A DNA stretch of 64,000 nt from contig JAIXQG010000002.1 in NCBI GenBank assembly GCA_027485835.1, forward strand, positions 1 to 64,000. Direction: 5' to 3'. The notes under the pieces are model-generated. The model saw only the letters and a program-made list of their open reading frames with translations, had not been told where the DNA came from and ran no database searches. This DNA is from Alphaproteobacteria bacterium. Its GTDB lineage: Bacteria; Pseudomonadota; Alphaproteobacteria; UBA2136; UBA6156. Positions 1-8,919 of this stretch are shown here, one piece after another; the stretch's first letter is position 1; every line of letters starts with the position of its first letter. Made by a program: the position numbers and the translations under genes.

Positions 1-65
1 ATGTCGTTACCGATCAGGGCACCGGCGTCTATGATCCCTTCTGGGGCCTCAAGGCCGTCAACTAA
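1..65 (+). CDS. C-terminal end of an unidentified protein (partial)
   Basis: Reading from base 3, an open frame runs from the window edge to a TAA at 63-65 and ends in DQGTGVYDPFWGLKAVN. A well-formed plus-strand terminator starts 20 bases after the stop, which supports this being the real 3' end of a gene that starts outside the window. Too little is present to assign a family. It converges with msrA on the other strand. Confidence 0.55.
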   Translation, partial: VVTDQGTGVYDPFWGLKAVN

Positions 66-84
66 GCATCTATCTTCGATATTA

Positions 85-120
85 GGAATCCCGTCGCTTT
101 TGCGGCGGGGTTCCTTTTTT
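85..120 (+). terminator. Intrinsic terminator after the partial gene
   Basis: A 13-bp stem (GGAATCCCGTCGC with its partner, two G-T wobbles) and a TTTT loop are followed by six T residues. It ends directly against the msrA stop codon, separating the two convergent genes. Confidence 0.85.
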
Positions 121-729
121 CTATTTCATTTGCTTTTCGAGCTGCTGGAGGCGGGCGTCGCGGCCGCAGCCGGCGCGGTATTGGGCGTAGCGTTGGGCGG
201 ATTTTTTATAATAGTCCTGATGGTACTCTTCCGCCGTGTAGAACGGGGCGCGGGAGAGGATGTCTGTCACCACCGGTTGGCCGAGCTTTTTGGAGATGTT
301 TTCGGCCGAGAGTTCGGCGGCGGCCCGCTCTTCCTCGGTTTCTACAAAAATACCGGCCTTGTAATGTTCGCCTTTATCGCAGAACTGGCCTTTGGCATCG
401 AGGGGGTCGATGTTGCTCCAGAAAATGTCTAACAGGCGCGAGTAGCTGACGGTTTGGGGATTATAGGTGACCTGAATCGCCTCGCGGTGGCTGGTGCGGC
501 CGCTGGAAACTTGCTCGTAGGTAGGATTCACCTCGGTGCCGCCGGAGTAGCCGACGGTGGTGTCGAGCACGCCGGGTTCGCTGTCGAACTCGCTCTGCAT
601 GCACCAGAAGCAACCGCCTGCAAAGATAGCGGTTTTGCTGGTGACGGCGGTGGAGCCGGTAATGTTTTGGGCCATGGCGGATGCTCCCGTTAGTGTGAGG
701 ACAACGGTTAAGAGTGTGGGGAGTTTCAT
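121..729 (-). CDS. msrA: Exported peptide methionine-(S)-S-oxide reductase MsrA
   Basis: MsrA reduces methionine-S-sulfoxide in damaged proteins. The 202-residue product has the GGCFWC signature with the catalytic cysteine at about residue 40, followed by the family motifs VGYSGG, HREAIQV and EEYHQDYY. Further cysteines, in QFCDKGEHY and the C-terminal AGCGRD, are candidate resolving residues. Residues 1-20 form a signal peptide ending in ASAMA, so the enzyme should act in the periplasm; many MsrA proteins are cytoplasmic. It lies 7 bases downstream of the NlpD-like gene and is probably its last operon partner. Repair of oxidised envelope proteins is the likely role. Confidence 0.95.
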   Translation of the reverse strand: MKLPTLLTVVLTLTGASAMAQNITGSTAVTSKTAIFAGGCFWCMQSEFDSEPGVLDTTVGYSGGTEVNPTYEQVSSGRTSHREAIQVTYNPQTVSYSRLLDIFWSNIDPLDAKGQFCDKGEHYKAGIFVETEEERAAAELSAENISKKLGQPVVTDILSRAPFYTAEEYHQDYYKKSAQRYAQYRAGCGRDARLQQLEKQMK

Positions 730-736
730 GATGCCC

Positions 737-2242
737 CTACAAACTTGAGAGGCTTGGCAGAACGCGCAGAGGGTCTACCGCGTTGGCGTGTTGGCGGAGC
801 TCGAAGTGTAGTTGCGGCCGTTGCACGTTGCCGCTGGCGCCACTGAGGGCGATAACCTGCCCCTTGCGCACGGTTTCGTTCTTCTTCACTAACAGATAAC
901 CGTTGTGGGCGTAGGCCGAGACCATGCCGTTGTCGTGACGTACCAGCACCAAGTTGCCATACACCTTCAGGCCGTTGTCGGCATACAGCACCTTACCGCT
1001 TTCGGCGGCCAGTACCGGCGTACCCTCGGGCACCGCGATGTTGATGCCGGTGAGTGCGACGCCGTTGCCGTCGTCGCCAAATTTACGGACGATTTCGCCC
1101 TTCACAGGCCAGACAAGGCCTTTGGCACGGGCGGCTTGTTGGTCGATTTCGCCACGCTTTTGCTCGGCTAGCTTGGCCATATCGATGGTGACCGGCTTGA
1201 CGTTCGCCGTTTCCATTTGCGATTCGGTCTGCGCCTGTTCCTTCACGGCTTTGGTTTCCAGCTCGGCTTTTACAGCCTCTTGCTTGCCGACAACGCCGGA
1301 TTCAATCGCTTGGGCCATAACCTGTTCTTTTGCGGCCTCTGGCGCCTTGGCGCTGGCGAGCTGGCTGGGCAGGTCCGTCTTTAACGGAACGCGGATGATG
1401 CTGTCGGCCTTCAGATCTTGCGGTTCGGAGAACTCGTTGGCGGCCATAATATCCAGCACCGAAGCGTTGTATTGCAGCGAGATGCGGTAGATGGTTTCCT
1501 TCGGTTGCACGGTGTGCATGACGAATTTGATTTCTGATGCGGCTTGGGGTTGTGACTCTTGCGGGCCACGGCCTGCGGCGGGTTCTATGGCCGCCAGCGA
1601 GGCATCGTTATGCTGCGACTTAGCCATAGCTTGCGACGGCGCCGTTTGGGTAGGCTGCGTGGCGGGGTCGGTCAGCATGGTTTTGACATCGGCCCACACA
1701 GAGCCTTGCGGCTTGCTATTACGCAGAATGGTAAGGGTCTGGCCGGGGCGGATTTCGGTCGGTGACTTCATGCCGTTGTTGGTCAGAATCTGCTGCGCTG
1801 TGGTATCGTATTGGCGGGCCAGCTTGTAGATGGTGTCGGTGGCGGTGGTGGTGTGCGTGATTTGCTCGACCTTTGGCGGAGCGGCTTTGGGAGCGGTTTG
1901 TACCGGAGACGTACTGTTTAGAGTGCCGGTTTTGAATTGCGAGGGGCCTGCGGCGGGTTCGATGCTCGACAGGCTTTCTTCCTGCATTTGCACCGAGGCT
2001 ACGGTGGGTTGCGACGGCATGGCGACGCCCGACAGGCCGCCCGGGCGGGCTTGGACTTCGGTTACCGGAATCTCGGCAACCGGGCCGGGAGACATGGGGT
2101 CGTACGGCTTAATAAGGCGTGGGCCGGTTTGCATGCCATCTACCACCCGTACCGGCTGTTGGGTGCAGCCAGCCGCCAAGGCAGCCGCAACCAACAACGT
2201 GCTGGAGCGTAAGCGAGCCAGTGTTGCGAGATATGTAACCAT
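737..2242 (-). CDS. nlpD: NlpD-like lipoprotein, two LysM domains plus degenerate M23 (LytM) domain
   Basis: Probable activator of cell-wall amidases at the outer membrane. The start at 2242 is chosen because GGAGG lies just ahead of the ATG and it gives a signal with lipobox LAAGC (Cys 26). LysM domains, which bind peptidoglycan, fall at about residues 128-173 and 242-287, separated by Ala/Pro/Gln-rich linkers. The C-terminal M23 domain starts near residue 385. Its zinc-ligand motifs are degenerate: GINIAVPEGTP replaces the usual HxGxD-type motif and PQLHFELR replaces the usual HLH. This is typical of NlpD/EnvC, which switch on amidases rather than cut the wall. The neighbourhood pcm-nlpD matches that of enterobacteria. 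Confidence 0.88.
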   Translation of the reverse strand: MVTYLATLARLRSSTLLVAAALAAGCTQQPVRVVDGMQTGPRLIKPYDPMSPGPVAEIPVTEVQARPGGLSGVAMPSQPTVASVQMQEESLSSIEPAAGPSQFKTGTLNSTSPVQTAPKAAPPKVEQITHTTTATDTIYKLARQYDTTAQQILTNNGMKSPTEIRPGQTLTILRNSKPQGSVWADVKTMLTDPATQPTQTAPSQAMAKSQHNDASLAAIEPAAGRGPQESQPQAASEIKFVMHTVQPKETIYRISLQYNASVLDIMAANEFSEPQDLKADSIIRVPLKTDLPSQLASAKAPEAAKEQVMAQAIESGVVGKQEAVKAELETKAVKEQAQTESQMETANVKPVTIDMAKLAEQKRGEIDQQAARAKGLVWPVKGEIVRKFGDDGNGVALTGINIAVPEGTPVLAAESGKVLYADNGLKVYGNLVLVRHDNGMVSAYAHNGYLLVKKNETVRKGQVIALSGASGNVQRPQLHFELRQHANAVDPLRVLPSLSSL

Positions 2243-2264
2243 TGCTCCTCCCTTTCCCTTTTTA

Positions 2265-2816
2265 TCAGGCTGTTTCAAATAATAGAATTATGATGGCCGA
2301 GACCACAAGTATGCCGAGTGTGACAACAAGCGTCATGCCGTTAAAGCTACGTTCCAGCCAGCCCTGATACTTATTGCCGCTGCGCCAGATGAGCCAGCTG
2401 ACAAACCCAAAGCGCAGCGCGCGGGTGAACAACACCAAGGGCATGAAGACCAACGGATTAACCAAAGCAACACCACTGAGAATGGTGACCACATTGAACG
2501 GCACACCGGAAAAACCGGCGGCGAGAATGAAGACTGGTGCGTAGAAACGGATGAGATCCAGCGCCGGATACGGGCCGATGAAGAGGATGGAGACATACCA
2601 CGCCAGTGCAAACAGCACCATGGCGCCGACGAGTGAACCCGCGGCGGCTACAAAGGCGTAACGGAAGCTTTTATCCGGCGTTAGCTGGGCCATGGGGATG
2701 AGAAGAAAATCGCTGGGAGACGGAACGCACAAAGCCTCTAACACCGCCATACCGAACAGGCGCTGCTCGGCGTCGGGCCGGCTGGCGAATCCTGCAAATT
2801 TACGGCGTACATCCAT
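2265..2816 (-). CDS. YqaA/DedA-related membrane protein
   Basis: A 183-residue integral membrane protein of the SNARE-associated (DedA-like) superfamily. Motifs include EALCVPSPSDFLLIPMA near the N terminus and GVPFNVVTILSGVALVNP in the middle. Hydrophobic segments fall at about residues 20-40, 52-75, 90-130 and 155-180. Members of this superfamily are linked to membrane homeostasis and lipid transport, but YqaA proteins have no defined substrate. The ATG at 2816 is used; an in-frame TTG lies two codons earlier. It sits between pcm and the NlpD-like gene, 22 bases ahead of the latter. Confidence 0.75.
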   Translation of the reverse strand: MDVRRKFAGFASRPDAEQRLFGMAVLEALCVPSPSDFLLIPMAQLTPDKSFRYAFVAAAGSLVGAMVLFALAWYVSILFIGPYPALDLIRFYAPVFILAAGFSGVPFNVVTILSGVALVNPLVFMPLVLFTRALRFGFVSWLIWRSGNKYQGWLERSFNGMTLVVTLGILVVSAIIILLFETA

Positions 2817-2949
2817 GTCCAAAAACTAGCAGATTTCGGCGAGGCGGATGCGGAAAATCGTGCATACGGTAAGAAAGAGTTCTGACTATCCCCCTCCCCC
2901 TGTGGCGAAACAGAAACGCGCACCTGAGGCGGGCGCTGAAATTTACCTT

Positions 2950-3624
2950 TTAGGCGCGGTTGGTTTGCGGCAGACCCTGTTGTCCGACAAGAGGAACGAA
3001 CGCGACGGGGCCGAGATTTTCTTCGGTGGTCTCGGTGGCCGAGATTTTACGGATTTTCAGGAGCTTTTGCGAGGTTTCCTGCGGGCCGACGGGGATGACC
3101 AGAATACCACCGACGGCTAGTTGATCAATCAGTGGTGCCGGCACCCAGGGGCCTGCGGCGGTAACAATGATACGGTCGAACGGGGCTTGGGCGGGCCAGC
3201 CGAGGGTGCCGTCTCCCACCAGTGGGGTGAAGTTGGTGATGCCGAAATCATGAAGGCGTTTAACGGCGGCTTCGGAGAGGCTTTTGTGACGTTCTACCGT
3301 GTAAACACGGCGGCAGAGCTTGCTCAGTAGAATGGTTTGGTAGCCGCAGCCTGTACCGATTTCCAGCACTTTTTCCGTCCCCGCTAGCTCCAATGCAGCG
3401 GTCATGCGGGCTACCACACTGGGCATGCTGATGGTTTGCAGTTCGCCAATCGGAAGGCAGGCGTCATCATACGCATCCGTTGCCAAGGCTTTGGAGACAA
3501 ACAGCTCGCGCGGGATAGACCCCAGAACCGTGAGCACCTTTTGGTCGGTGACGCCTTGCGCCATTACGGCCTCCAGCATACGGCGCATGCGAATCGCGTT
3601 CGGCTGGACGTTTTTAAGATGCAT
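2950..3624 (-). CDS. pcm: Protein-L-isoaspartate O-methyltransferase
   Basis: Pcm methylates isoaspartyl residues with S-adenosylmethionine, starting their repair. The 224-residue protein has the family substrate loop IGELQTISMPSVVARM and SAM motif I, VLEIGTGCGYQT, at about residues 80-91. The start at 3624 (MHLKNVQPNA) is preferred over longer in-frame starts because those overlap serS extensively. It follows serS by 16 bases. In many relatives surE sits between serS and pcm, but it is absent here. Confidence 0.93.
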   Translation of the reverse strand: MHLKNVQPNAIRMRRMLEAVMAQGVTDQKVLTVLGSIPRELFVSKALATDAYDDACLPIGELQTISMPSVVARMTAALELAGTEKVLEIGTGCGYQTILLSKLCRRVYTVERHKSLSEAAVKRLHDFGITNFTPLVGDGTLGWPAQAPFDRIIVTAAGPWVPAPLIDQLAVGGILVIPVGPQETSQKLLKIRKISATETTEENLGPVAFVPLVGQQGLPQTNRA

Positions 3625-3640
3625 AACGTTTCGTTTCCAA

Positions 3641-4900
3641 CTACTTGGGGCGGATGAATTCCATGCCGCCCATGTACGGGCGCAGGGCCGCAGGGATGCG
3701 GATAGAGCCATCGGCCTGCTGGTGGTTTTCCACCAGCGCAATCATGGCGCGGCACACACTCAGCGCGGTACCGTTCAGCGTGTAGGCAAACTGCGGCTTA
3801 CCGGCGGCGTCGCGGTAGCGAATATTGAGGCGGCGGGCTTGGAAGTCGGTACAGTTGGACGTACTGGTAATTTCGCCCCAGCTGCCGCCGCTGCGGCCGG
3901 GCATCCAGGCTTCTAGGTCAAACTTGCGGTAGGCGGAGGCGCCGAGGTCGCCCGTGGCGATTTCCAGCACGCGATAGGGAATTTCCAGACCATCGAATAC
4001 GCGCTGTTCGATTTCGCGCATCTTCATATGGTGAGCTTCAGCTTCTTCCGGCAGGCAGACAATCACCATTTCGGTTTTGGTAAACTGGTGAACGCGGTAG
4101 ATGCCGCGCGTGAGGCTGCCGTGGGCGCGCTCGGAACGGAAGCAGTGCGACATACCGGCAAGCTTGATGGGCAGCTTGGACGTATCGACGATTTCATCGG
4201 CGGTCATCCCTACCAGCGTGATTTCCGAGGTGGCAATCAGGTTCAGGTCGGTGTCTTCAATCCGGTAGGTGTTGGACTCATTCCCGCGCGGCACAAAACC
4301 GGCGCCTTGCATCAAGCTATCGCGGGCAAGGTCGGGCGTAATGACGGGCGTAAAGCCTTCGGCCATGGCCATATCCAGCCCATAGCGTACCAACGCCATT
4401 TCCAGCAACGCACCTGCGCCGGTCAGGAAGTAGAAGCCGCTACCGGCCACTTTGGCGGCGGCCGAAAGATTAACCATGCCGAGGTTTTCCATCAGTTCGA
4501 TGTGGTCCTTCGGCTGGAAGGCGAATTCCGGCTTCGGGGCTTTACCGAAGTCGATTTCCGCGCTGGCGTCTTCGCCCCCCTTCGGGCTGCCCTCGTAGGT
4601 CAGGTTAGGGATGGTGAGGTAGATTTGCTGGGCTTCGGCTTCAATCGGCGCGATTTCGGCGTTCAGCTTGGTTTCTTCTTCCCGCAGGGCGGTGCCTTGG
4701 GCACGCTTTTCGTCGACCGACATGTCGCGGTTTTTAGCTATGGCGTTGGAGGCTGCGCGGACGTCTTCAATTTTCTTTTGCAACGCACGGCGCTGGTCTT
4801 CCAGCGCGACAAAGCGGTCAAAATCGACACTCATTTCGCGGCGGGCGATATTGCTGCGGATGAGGTCTTGGTTCTCGAGGATAAAGCGACGGTCTAACAT
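3641..4900 (-). CDS. serS: Seryl-tRNA synthetase
   Basis: Class II synthetase that charges tRNA-Ser. An N-terminal coiled-coil arm (about residues 28-100, rich in Lys, Glu and Ala) contacts the tRNA. The catalytic domain carries motif 2 around FRSERAHGSLTRGIYRVHQF and motif 3 near the C terminus (YTLNGTALSVCRAMIALVEN). At 419 residues it is close to the usual length of about 430. The start MLDRRFILEN is standard for the family; another ATG lies three codons upstream. It lies between tatC and pcm in a gene order common in alphaproteobacteria. Confidence 0.97.
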   Translation of the reverse strand: MLDRRFILENQDLIRSNIARREMSVDFDRFVALEDQRRALQKKIEDVRAASNAIAKNRDMSVDEKRAQGTALREEETKLNAEIAPIEAEAQQIYLTIPNLTYEGSPKGGEDASAEIDFGKAPKPEFAFQPKDHIELMENLGMVNLSAAAKVAGSGFYFLTGAGALLEMALVRYGLDMAMAEGFTPVITPDLARDSLMQGAGFVPRGNESNTYRIEDTDLNLIATSEITLVGMTADEIVDTSKLPIKLAGMSHCFRSERAHGSLTRGIYRVHQFTKTEMVIVCLPEEAEAHHMKMREIEQRVFDGLEIPYRVLEIATGDLGASAYRKFDLEAWMPGRSGGSWGEITSTSNCTDFQARRLNIRYRDAAGKPQFAYTLNGTALSVCRAMIALVENHQQADGSIRIPAALRPYMGGMEFIRPK

Positions 4901-4973
4901 GGCGCTCATCTTAGCCAGTGCGGCCTTTTTCCACAAGCGGAATACGGGGCAAAATAGGCCCCTCGCCTAAAAA

Positions 4974-5711
4974 TTAGGCGCGCGGTTTAGCAATACGCTT
5001 AGCCTTAGTACGCGCCTGATAGCGGCCGATGAGAATGGCTAGCTCGTAGAGAGCCACCAATGGCAGGGCGAGCATAAGCTGACTGAAGGGGTCCGGCGGG
5101 GTAATAAGGGTGGCCACCACGAACACGGCGACGATAGCAAAACGGCGGTAACGGGCCAGTTGCTCGGGCTTTAAAACCCCTAATTGCATGAGGATGATTA
5201 AAATAACCGGTAAGTTAAAGGTGAGACCAAACCCAAACGCGAAATTGAACAGCAAACCGAGGTAGTCGGTAACATTTGGCAAGGCAGAGACACCTGCCTG
5301 ATTAAAGCCGAGGAAGAATTTAAGCGCCAAGGGCAGTACCGCGAAGTAGGCAAACAACCCACCACCGTAAAACAGCAAGGGTGCGGCTATAAGCTGCGGC
5401 AGCACGGCGTTACGCTCATGCTTATAAAGCCCCGGCGCAAAAAAGCGCCAGATTTGGTACATGAGGATGGGTAGGGTAATGAAAACGCCGCCCCATACCG
5501 TGATTTTAAGGTAGGCAAAGAAGAGCTCCGGCACCGCCGAGAACACAATGTTTTGCGGGGCATTGGGAGTGTTAAGAAGTGGTTGCAGGAGCAACCCGAG
5601 CAGCACCTCTTTGAACGCATACACCCCCGCCATGGCGAAGCAGAGCAGTACCAGCGTGATTATAAGACGGCGGCGAAGCTCGGTTAAGTGCGTAAGCGTG
5701 CTGGATTTCAT
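4974..5711 (-). CDS. tatC: Sec-independent translocase subunit TatC
   Basis: Multi-spanning receptor of the twin-arginine export system, which binds signal peptides of folded substrates. The 245-residue protein has the N-terminal HLTELRRRL motif, the FFAPGLYKHERNAVLP signature at about residues 88-103, and six predicted membrane segments. A basic C-terminal tail (ARTKAKRIAKPRA) follows. It overlaps tatB by four bases (ATGA), indicating translational coupling. Confidence 0.97.
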   Translation of the reverse strand: MKSSTLTHLTELRRRLIITLVLLCFAMAGVYAFKEVLLGLLLQPLLNTPNAPQNIVFSAVPELFFAYLKITVWGGVFITLPILMYQIWRFFAPGLYKHERNAVLPQLIAAPLLFYGGGLFAYFAVLPLALKFFLGFNQAGVSALPNVTDYLGLLFNFAFGFGLTFNLPVILIILMQLGVLKPEQLARYRRFAIVAVFVVATLITPPDPFSQLMLALPLVALYELAILIGRYQARTKAKRIAKPRA

Positions 5712-5917
5712 GCGTCGTCGCCTTTGTGCGAGCTACGGGCGTTGAGTAACCCCAGCTTTTCTTGCCAGCCCAGCCACACGCCTTGCAGGTACATGTGCAC
5801 GTAGGCGTACATAAGGCCCGCGCGGCGCATGATGACGGGGACATCCTGCGGTTTGGTGAGCACGATGATAAGGGCCACCACAATCAGCAGCTCGGCAAAG
5901 CCGATTTCTCCGAACAT
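5708..5917 (-). CDS. tatB: Sec-independent translocase subunit TatB (short form)
   Basis: The N-terminal MFGEIGFAELLIVVALIIVL is the TatB transmembrane segment with the expected Glu near position 8, followed by an amphipathic helix. At 69 residues it is much shorter than typical TatB (about 150 or more) and lacks most of the charged C-terminal tail. The position tatA-tatB-tatC and the overlap with tatC support the assignment. Confidence 0.85.
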   Translation of the reverse strand: MFGEIGFAELLIVVALIIVLTKPQDVPVIMRRAGLMYAYVHMYLQGVWLGWQEKLGLLNARSSHKGDDA

Positions 5918-5939
5918 GCGCCCCTCCCCCTAACTAACG

Positions 5940-6182
5940 CTAAACGCGCGGTTTGGATTTGGCTTTGACCGCTTTGGCTTTTGCGGTTTTGGCAGCCGCT
6001 TTGGCTTTGGCCTTTTTGGGTTGGGGGGTGTCATCATCATCGCCATCGGTAGCGTCGTTCACGCCTTGCTTGAAGGCGCGCACGCCTTTGCCCAAATCAC
6101 CCATCACCTGCGGCAGACGATTACCAAATACCACCAGCATAACAACGGCGACCACCAAAAGAATAAGAATTTTTTCAATCAT
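5940..6182 (-). CDS. tatA: Sec-independent translocase subunit TatA
   Basis: Pore-forming Tat component. One N-terminal membrane helix is followed by the FGNRLPQVMGDLGKGVRAFK amphipathic hinge that marks TatA. The 80-residue protein ends in an unusual Lys/Ala-rich tail (about residues 56-80) resembling histone-like repeats. A good ribosome site (AAAGGATAATAAC) precedes the ATG. First gene of tatABC, 14 bases after the YdcF-like gene. Confidence 0.95.
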   Translation of the reverse strand: MIEKILILLVVAVVMLVVFGNRLPQVMGDLGKGVRAFKQGVNDATDGDDDDTPQPKKAKAKAAAKTAKAKAVKAKSKPRV

Positions 6183-6196
6183 GTTATTATCCTTTA

Positions 6197-7012
6197 TTAA
6201 AGCTCATTGTGAGGTTGATTGTAGGTTAAATCGGAGAAACTGATCTTGCCGGTCAGCAGGTAGCCAGCGATGCCGAATATTTCATACAGCGCATCGGCGG
6301 TAAACATCATGCCGTAGGCCGAAGGCAGAACGGCGCGGATTCCCATGTTCTCCGGCAGGTTAAGGGCGGGCGCGGGAATGGCGTCTATCCCCCGTGCGCG
6401 GAAGGTGGCGAGCGCGCGCAGCATATGGACGTCACTGGTGACCAGCAGCACGTTCTTCACACCACGTTTGGCCAGCACGGGCGCCAGTTGCATGGCGCTT
6501 TCGTAGGTGTCGGTGCTGACTTCTTCCAGCTCGGTCGGCGTCACTTCGGTCCGCTGGCGGGCGAAGAAGCTGGCGGTGACGTTGGCTTCAGACGGATTTT
6601 GGCCGCCTTTGGTATGGCCGCCGGAGACGATGACCGGCAGGCGGACGTTGATCATCCGCTGAATTTCATAAGCCACCGCAAGGCGATGAATGCTCTCGGG
6701 CTTGGGAATCCAGCCGACAGGTCCGGCATCCCACATCCCGCCAGTCAGCACAACAATGGCGTCGGCGTCGGAGGGGTCGTCGAGCATGCGGCCGTTCACC
6801 ATGCCTGAAAGGGTGTGGGAAAGCATGAGGCCGAACCAAGGTGTAGCCGTAATATAAGCAAGCAGCGCAATAGCCCCCAGCCAGCCAAGCAACCAGTTGG
6901 CATAACCTGCAAAAGCCACGTGGCGGCGGCGCCAGATAATGCTCATCAGCACCACTAGGCTGGCAATAACCAAGCCGCTGGGCATAATGAGAGTTACGAA
7001 GAGCGCCTTCAC
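6197..7012 (-). CDS. YdcF-like (DUF218) membrane-anchored protein
   Basis: A 271-residue protein with two N-terminal membrane helices (about residues 5-26 and 38-58) and a DUF218 domain from about residue 83. Visible family motifs are ADAIVVLTGG, LPVIVSGGHTKGG, STDTYESA and VLLVTSDVHMLRA. Members such as ElyC/SanA/YdcF are tied to envelope integrity, though the biochemistry is unsettled. It overlaps nagZ by four bases. In many alphaproteobacteria scpA and scpB stand between nagZ and tatA; here this gene occupies that place. Confidence 0.8.
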   Translation of the reverse strand: MKALFVTLIMPSGLVIASLVVLMSIIWRRRHVAFAGYANWLLGWLGAIALLAYITATPWFGLMLSHTLSGMVNGRMLDDPSDADAIVVLTGGMWDAGPVGWIPKPESIHRLAVAYEIQRMINVRLPVIVSGGHTKGGQNPSEANVTASFFARQRTEVTPTELEEVSTDTYESAMQLAPVLAKRGVKNVLLVTSDVHMLRALATFRARGIDAIPAPALNLPENMGIRAVLPSAYGMMFTADALYEIFGIAGYLLTGKISFSDLTYNQPHNEL

Positions 7013-8082
7013 AGTTCCAGAGAATAGCTCATCCGCACCGGCGCGTCAGCCCATAGCTGCGCCAAACGCTCGCGGGCGTTGGCTACATCTTCAGCAGATG
7101 GCGCGGCGGGGATACGCCGAGAGGCAAAGAAGGCCGTGCTTTTCTCGTCTAACGCTGGCAATTCCTCGCGGCAAAGCGCGGCGAAGCTCTCTTCATCGAA
7201 GAACGTACCGGCCATGCCGTGCTTAAGCACGGAGAGCGCGGTAATGGCAAAGTCGCAGCCTGCGGCAAGGCTGGTACGCACACGGTCGACATAGTTGCCC
7301 GGCAAGGCTTTCATACCAACGTCGTCAGCCATAATCAGGCCGTTAAAGTTCCAGTCGGAACGCATCATATTGAGAATCTCGGGAGAATACGTGGCAGGCT
7401 TGTCATCTATCGCAGTGAAGCGGATGTGTGCCGTCATGAGGAAATCCTCCTGCGGGGCCATGGCTTTGAAGGTGGCGAAGTCTTGCGCTTCCAGCTCTTC
7501 ACGGGTGGCGGTTACAATCGGCAGTTCATAGTGAGAATCGACCACCGCACGGCCGTGGCCCGGCGCGTGCTTCAGGCAGCGCAGGCAACCGCCCTGCTCT
7601 ATCCCTTTTGCGTATTCGGTTGCGAGGGTGACTACGGTGGCGGCGTCTTCCGAAAAGGTGCGGTTGCCAATAATCGTGTGTGTCGTGGGGGTGCCCACGT
7701 CAATCAGCGGTCCCATCAGCCAATTGGCGCCCACATCGCGCAGCTGCGCGGCGAGCAAAAAGGCGCTGAGGCGGGTGGCTTCCAAGGCTTCGGCCGGATG
7801 GGTTTGGTACCAGTCTCCAAACGCACGGGGCGCTGGCAGCTTACCGCCAAATTTTACGCGCTGTACGCGGCCACCTTCCTGGTCTACAGCAATAAAAGGC
7901 GTTTTACCGAAGGGTGAAAATTCGGCCAATTCTTCGCACAACGCACGCGTTTGGTCGGGAGTATCAACATTACGGGCAAACAGCAAAAAGCCAACGGGAG
8001 GCGCTTCGCGCAGAAAGGCTTTTTCGTTAGCGGTTAGACGAAAGCCATCCAAGCCCAACAACAGCGGACGAATATGTGCCAT
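7009..8082 (-). CDS. nagZ: Beta-N-acetylhexosaminidase NagZ (GH3)
   Basis: Cytoplasmic glycoside hydrolase that removes N-acetylglucosamine from imported anhydro-muropeptides in wall recycling. The 357-residue protein carries the GH3 hallmark KHAPGHGRAVVDSHYELP at about residues 168-185, including the catalytic Asp/His pair, and FIAVDQEGGRVQR near residue 60. No signal peptide is present, as expected for NagZ. It starts five bases after the SPOR gene and overlaps the next gene by ATGA. Confidence 0.95.
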   Translation of the reverse strand: MAHIRPLLLGLDGFRLTANEKAFLREAPPVGFLLFARNVDTPDQTRALCEELAEFSPFGKTPFIAVDQEGGRVQRVKFGGKLPAPRAFGDWYQTHPAEALEATRLSAFLLAAQLRDVGANWLMGPLIDVGTPTTHTIIGNRTFSEDAATVVTLATEYAKGIEQGGCLRCLKHAPGHGRAVVDSHYELPIVTATREELEAQDFATFKAMAPQEDFLMTAHIRFTAIDDKPATYSPEILNMMRSDWNFNGLIMADDVGMKALPGNYVDRVRTSLAAGCDFAITALSVLKHGMAGTFFDEESFAALCREELPALDEKSTAFFASRRIPAAPSAEDVANARERLAQLWADAPVRMSYSLEL

Positions 8083-8087
8083 GTGAA

Positions 8088-8846
8088 TTACTTACCTACC
8101 GGGAAGCAGTTTTGCTTACCCGCCAGCTGAGCACACACTTTGGCAGCCTCTTCGCGAGACTTCAGCCCCACCAGCTGCACGCGGTAAGCTTTGCCACCGG
8201 GTGCTGCCTGAATATTCGGGGTAAGGTTTGCCAATGCACTAAATTGCTTTTGAGCCTTGGCAGCAAAGGCCTTACCATCGGCTGCCGAACTCACCGCCGC
8301 AAGTTGAACACCCCAGCCACCTTTAGCGGCAGGCTGAGTTTCTTCCTTCACTTCGGCTTTCGGCTCTTCTTTTTTAACCTCAGCCTTGGGCGCTTCCTGC
8401 ACCTTCGGTTCTTCTAACTTGGCAACAGCTACAGGCTGGGGGGCTGGTTCTTGCACCTTGGGGGCAACCGCCACAACCGGCTGCGGCGCGGTGACCGATG
8501 CGACGACAACAGGCTGAGCCTCAACTAACGGCGTTGTGCCGGAGGTTAGGTCGGCATCGGTAATCGAAACTTCTTCCACCGGCGGAACCTCTGTTCCGGT
8601 CAGGCGGGTATTACTGCTATCCAGCAGGTCGAACACCAGCTTGTCGCGGTTCGGAATCTGCATGCCACCGGGCTGGTCCGGGCGGCGCTTTAGCGGCTCG
8701 GCTGGCGGGGTAATCAGTGGCGGTTCGATTTGCGACGACGAAATCTCATCCTTATTAATAAGCGCGTAAATCATAAGCGCAAGAAAACCGCAGCCCATAA
8801 TGACTACGAGGGAAAGCTTCAACCATTTGGCGACAAAATGACTCAT
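8088..8846 (-). CDS. Inner-membrane SPOR-domain protein
   Basis: A 252-residue bitopic protein. A membrane helix at about residues 9-28 is followed by a Pro/Ala/Glu/Lys-rich periplasmic linker and a C-terminal SPOR domain (about residues 178-252: WGVQLAAV, then AYRVQLVGLKSREEA). SPOR domains bind denuded glycan strands at the division site. The position argS-SPOR-nagZ is widely conserved in alphaproteobacteria. It is a divisome-associated protein in the broad sense, with no specific name justified. Confidence 0.88.
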   Translation of the reverse strand: MSHFVAKWLKLSLVVIMGCGFLALMIYALINKDEISSSQIEPPLITPPAEPLKRRPDQPGGMQIPNRDKLVFDLLDSSNTRLTGTEVPPVEEVSITDADLTSGTTPLVEAQPVVVASVTAPQPVVAVAPKVQEPAPQPVAVAKLEEPKVQEAPKAEVKKEEPKAEVKEETQPAAKGGWGVQLAAVSSAADGKAFAAKAQKQFSALANLTPNIQAAPGGKAYRVQLVGLKSREEAAKVCAQLAGKQNCFPVGK

Positions 8847-8919
8847 ACGCCATCTTATGGCCCAAAAAACGGCAGAATCAAACGCCTTTCAGGCCTACAA
8901 GAAGCGCATACAGAACGAA

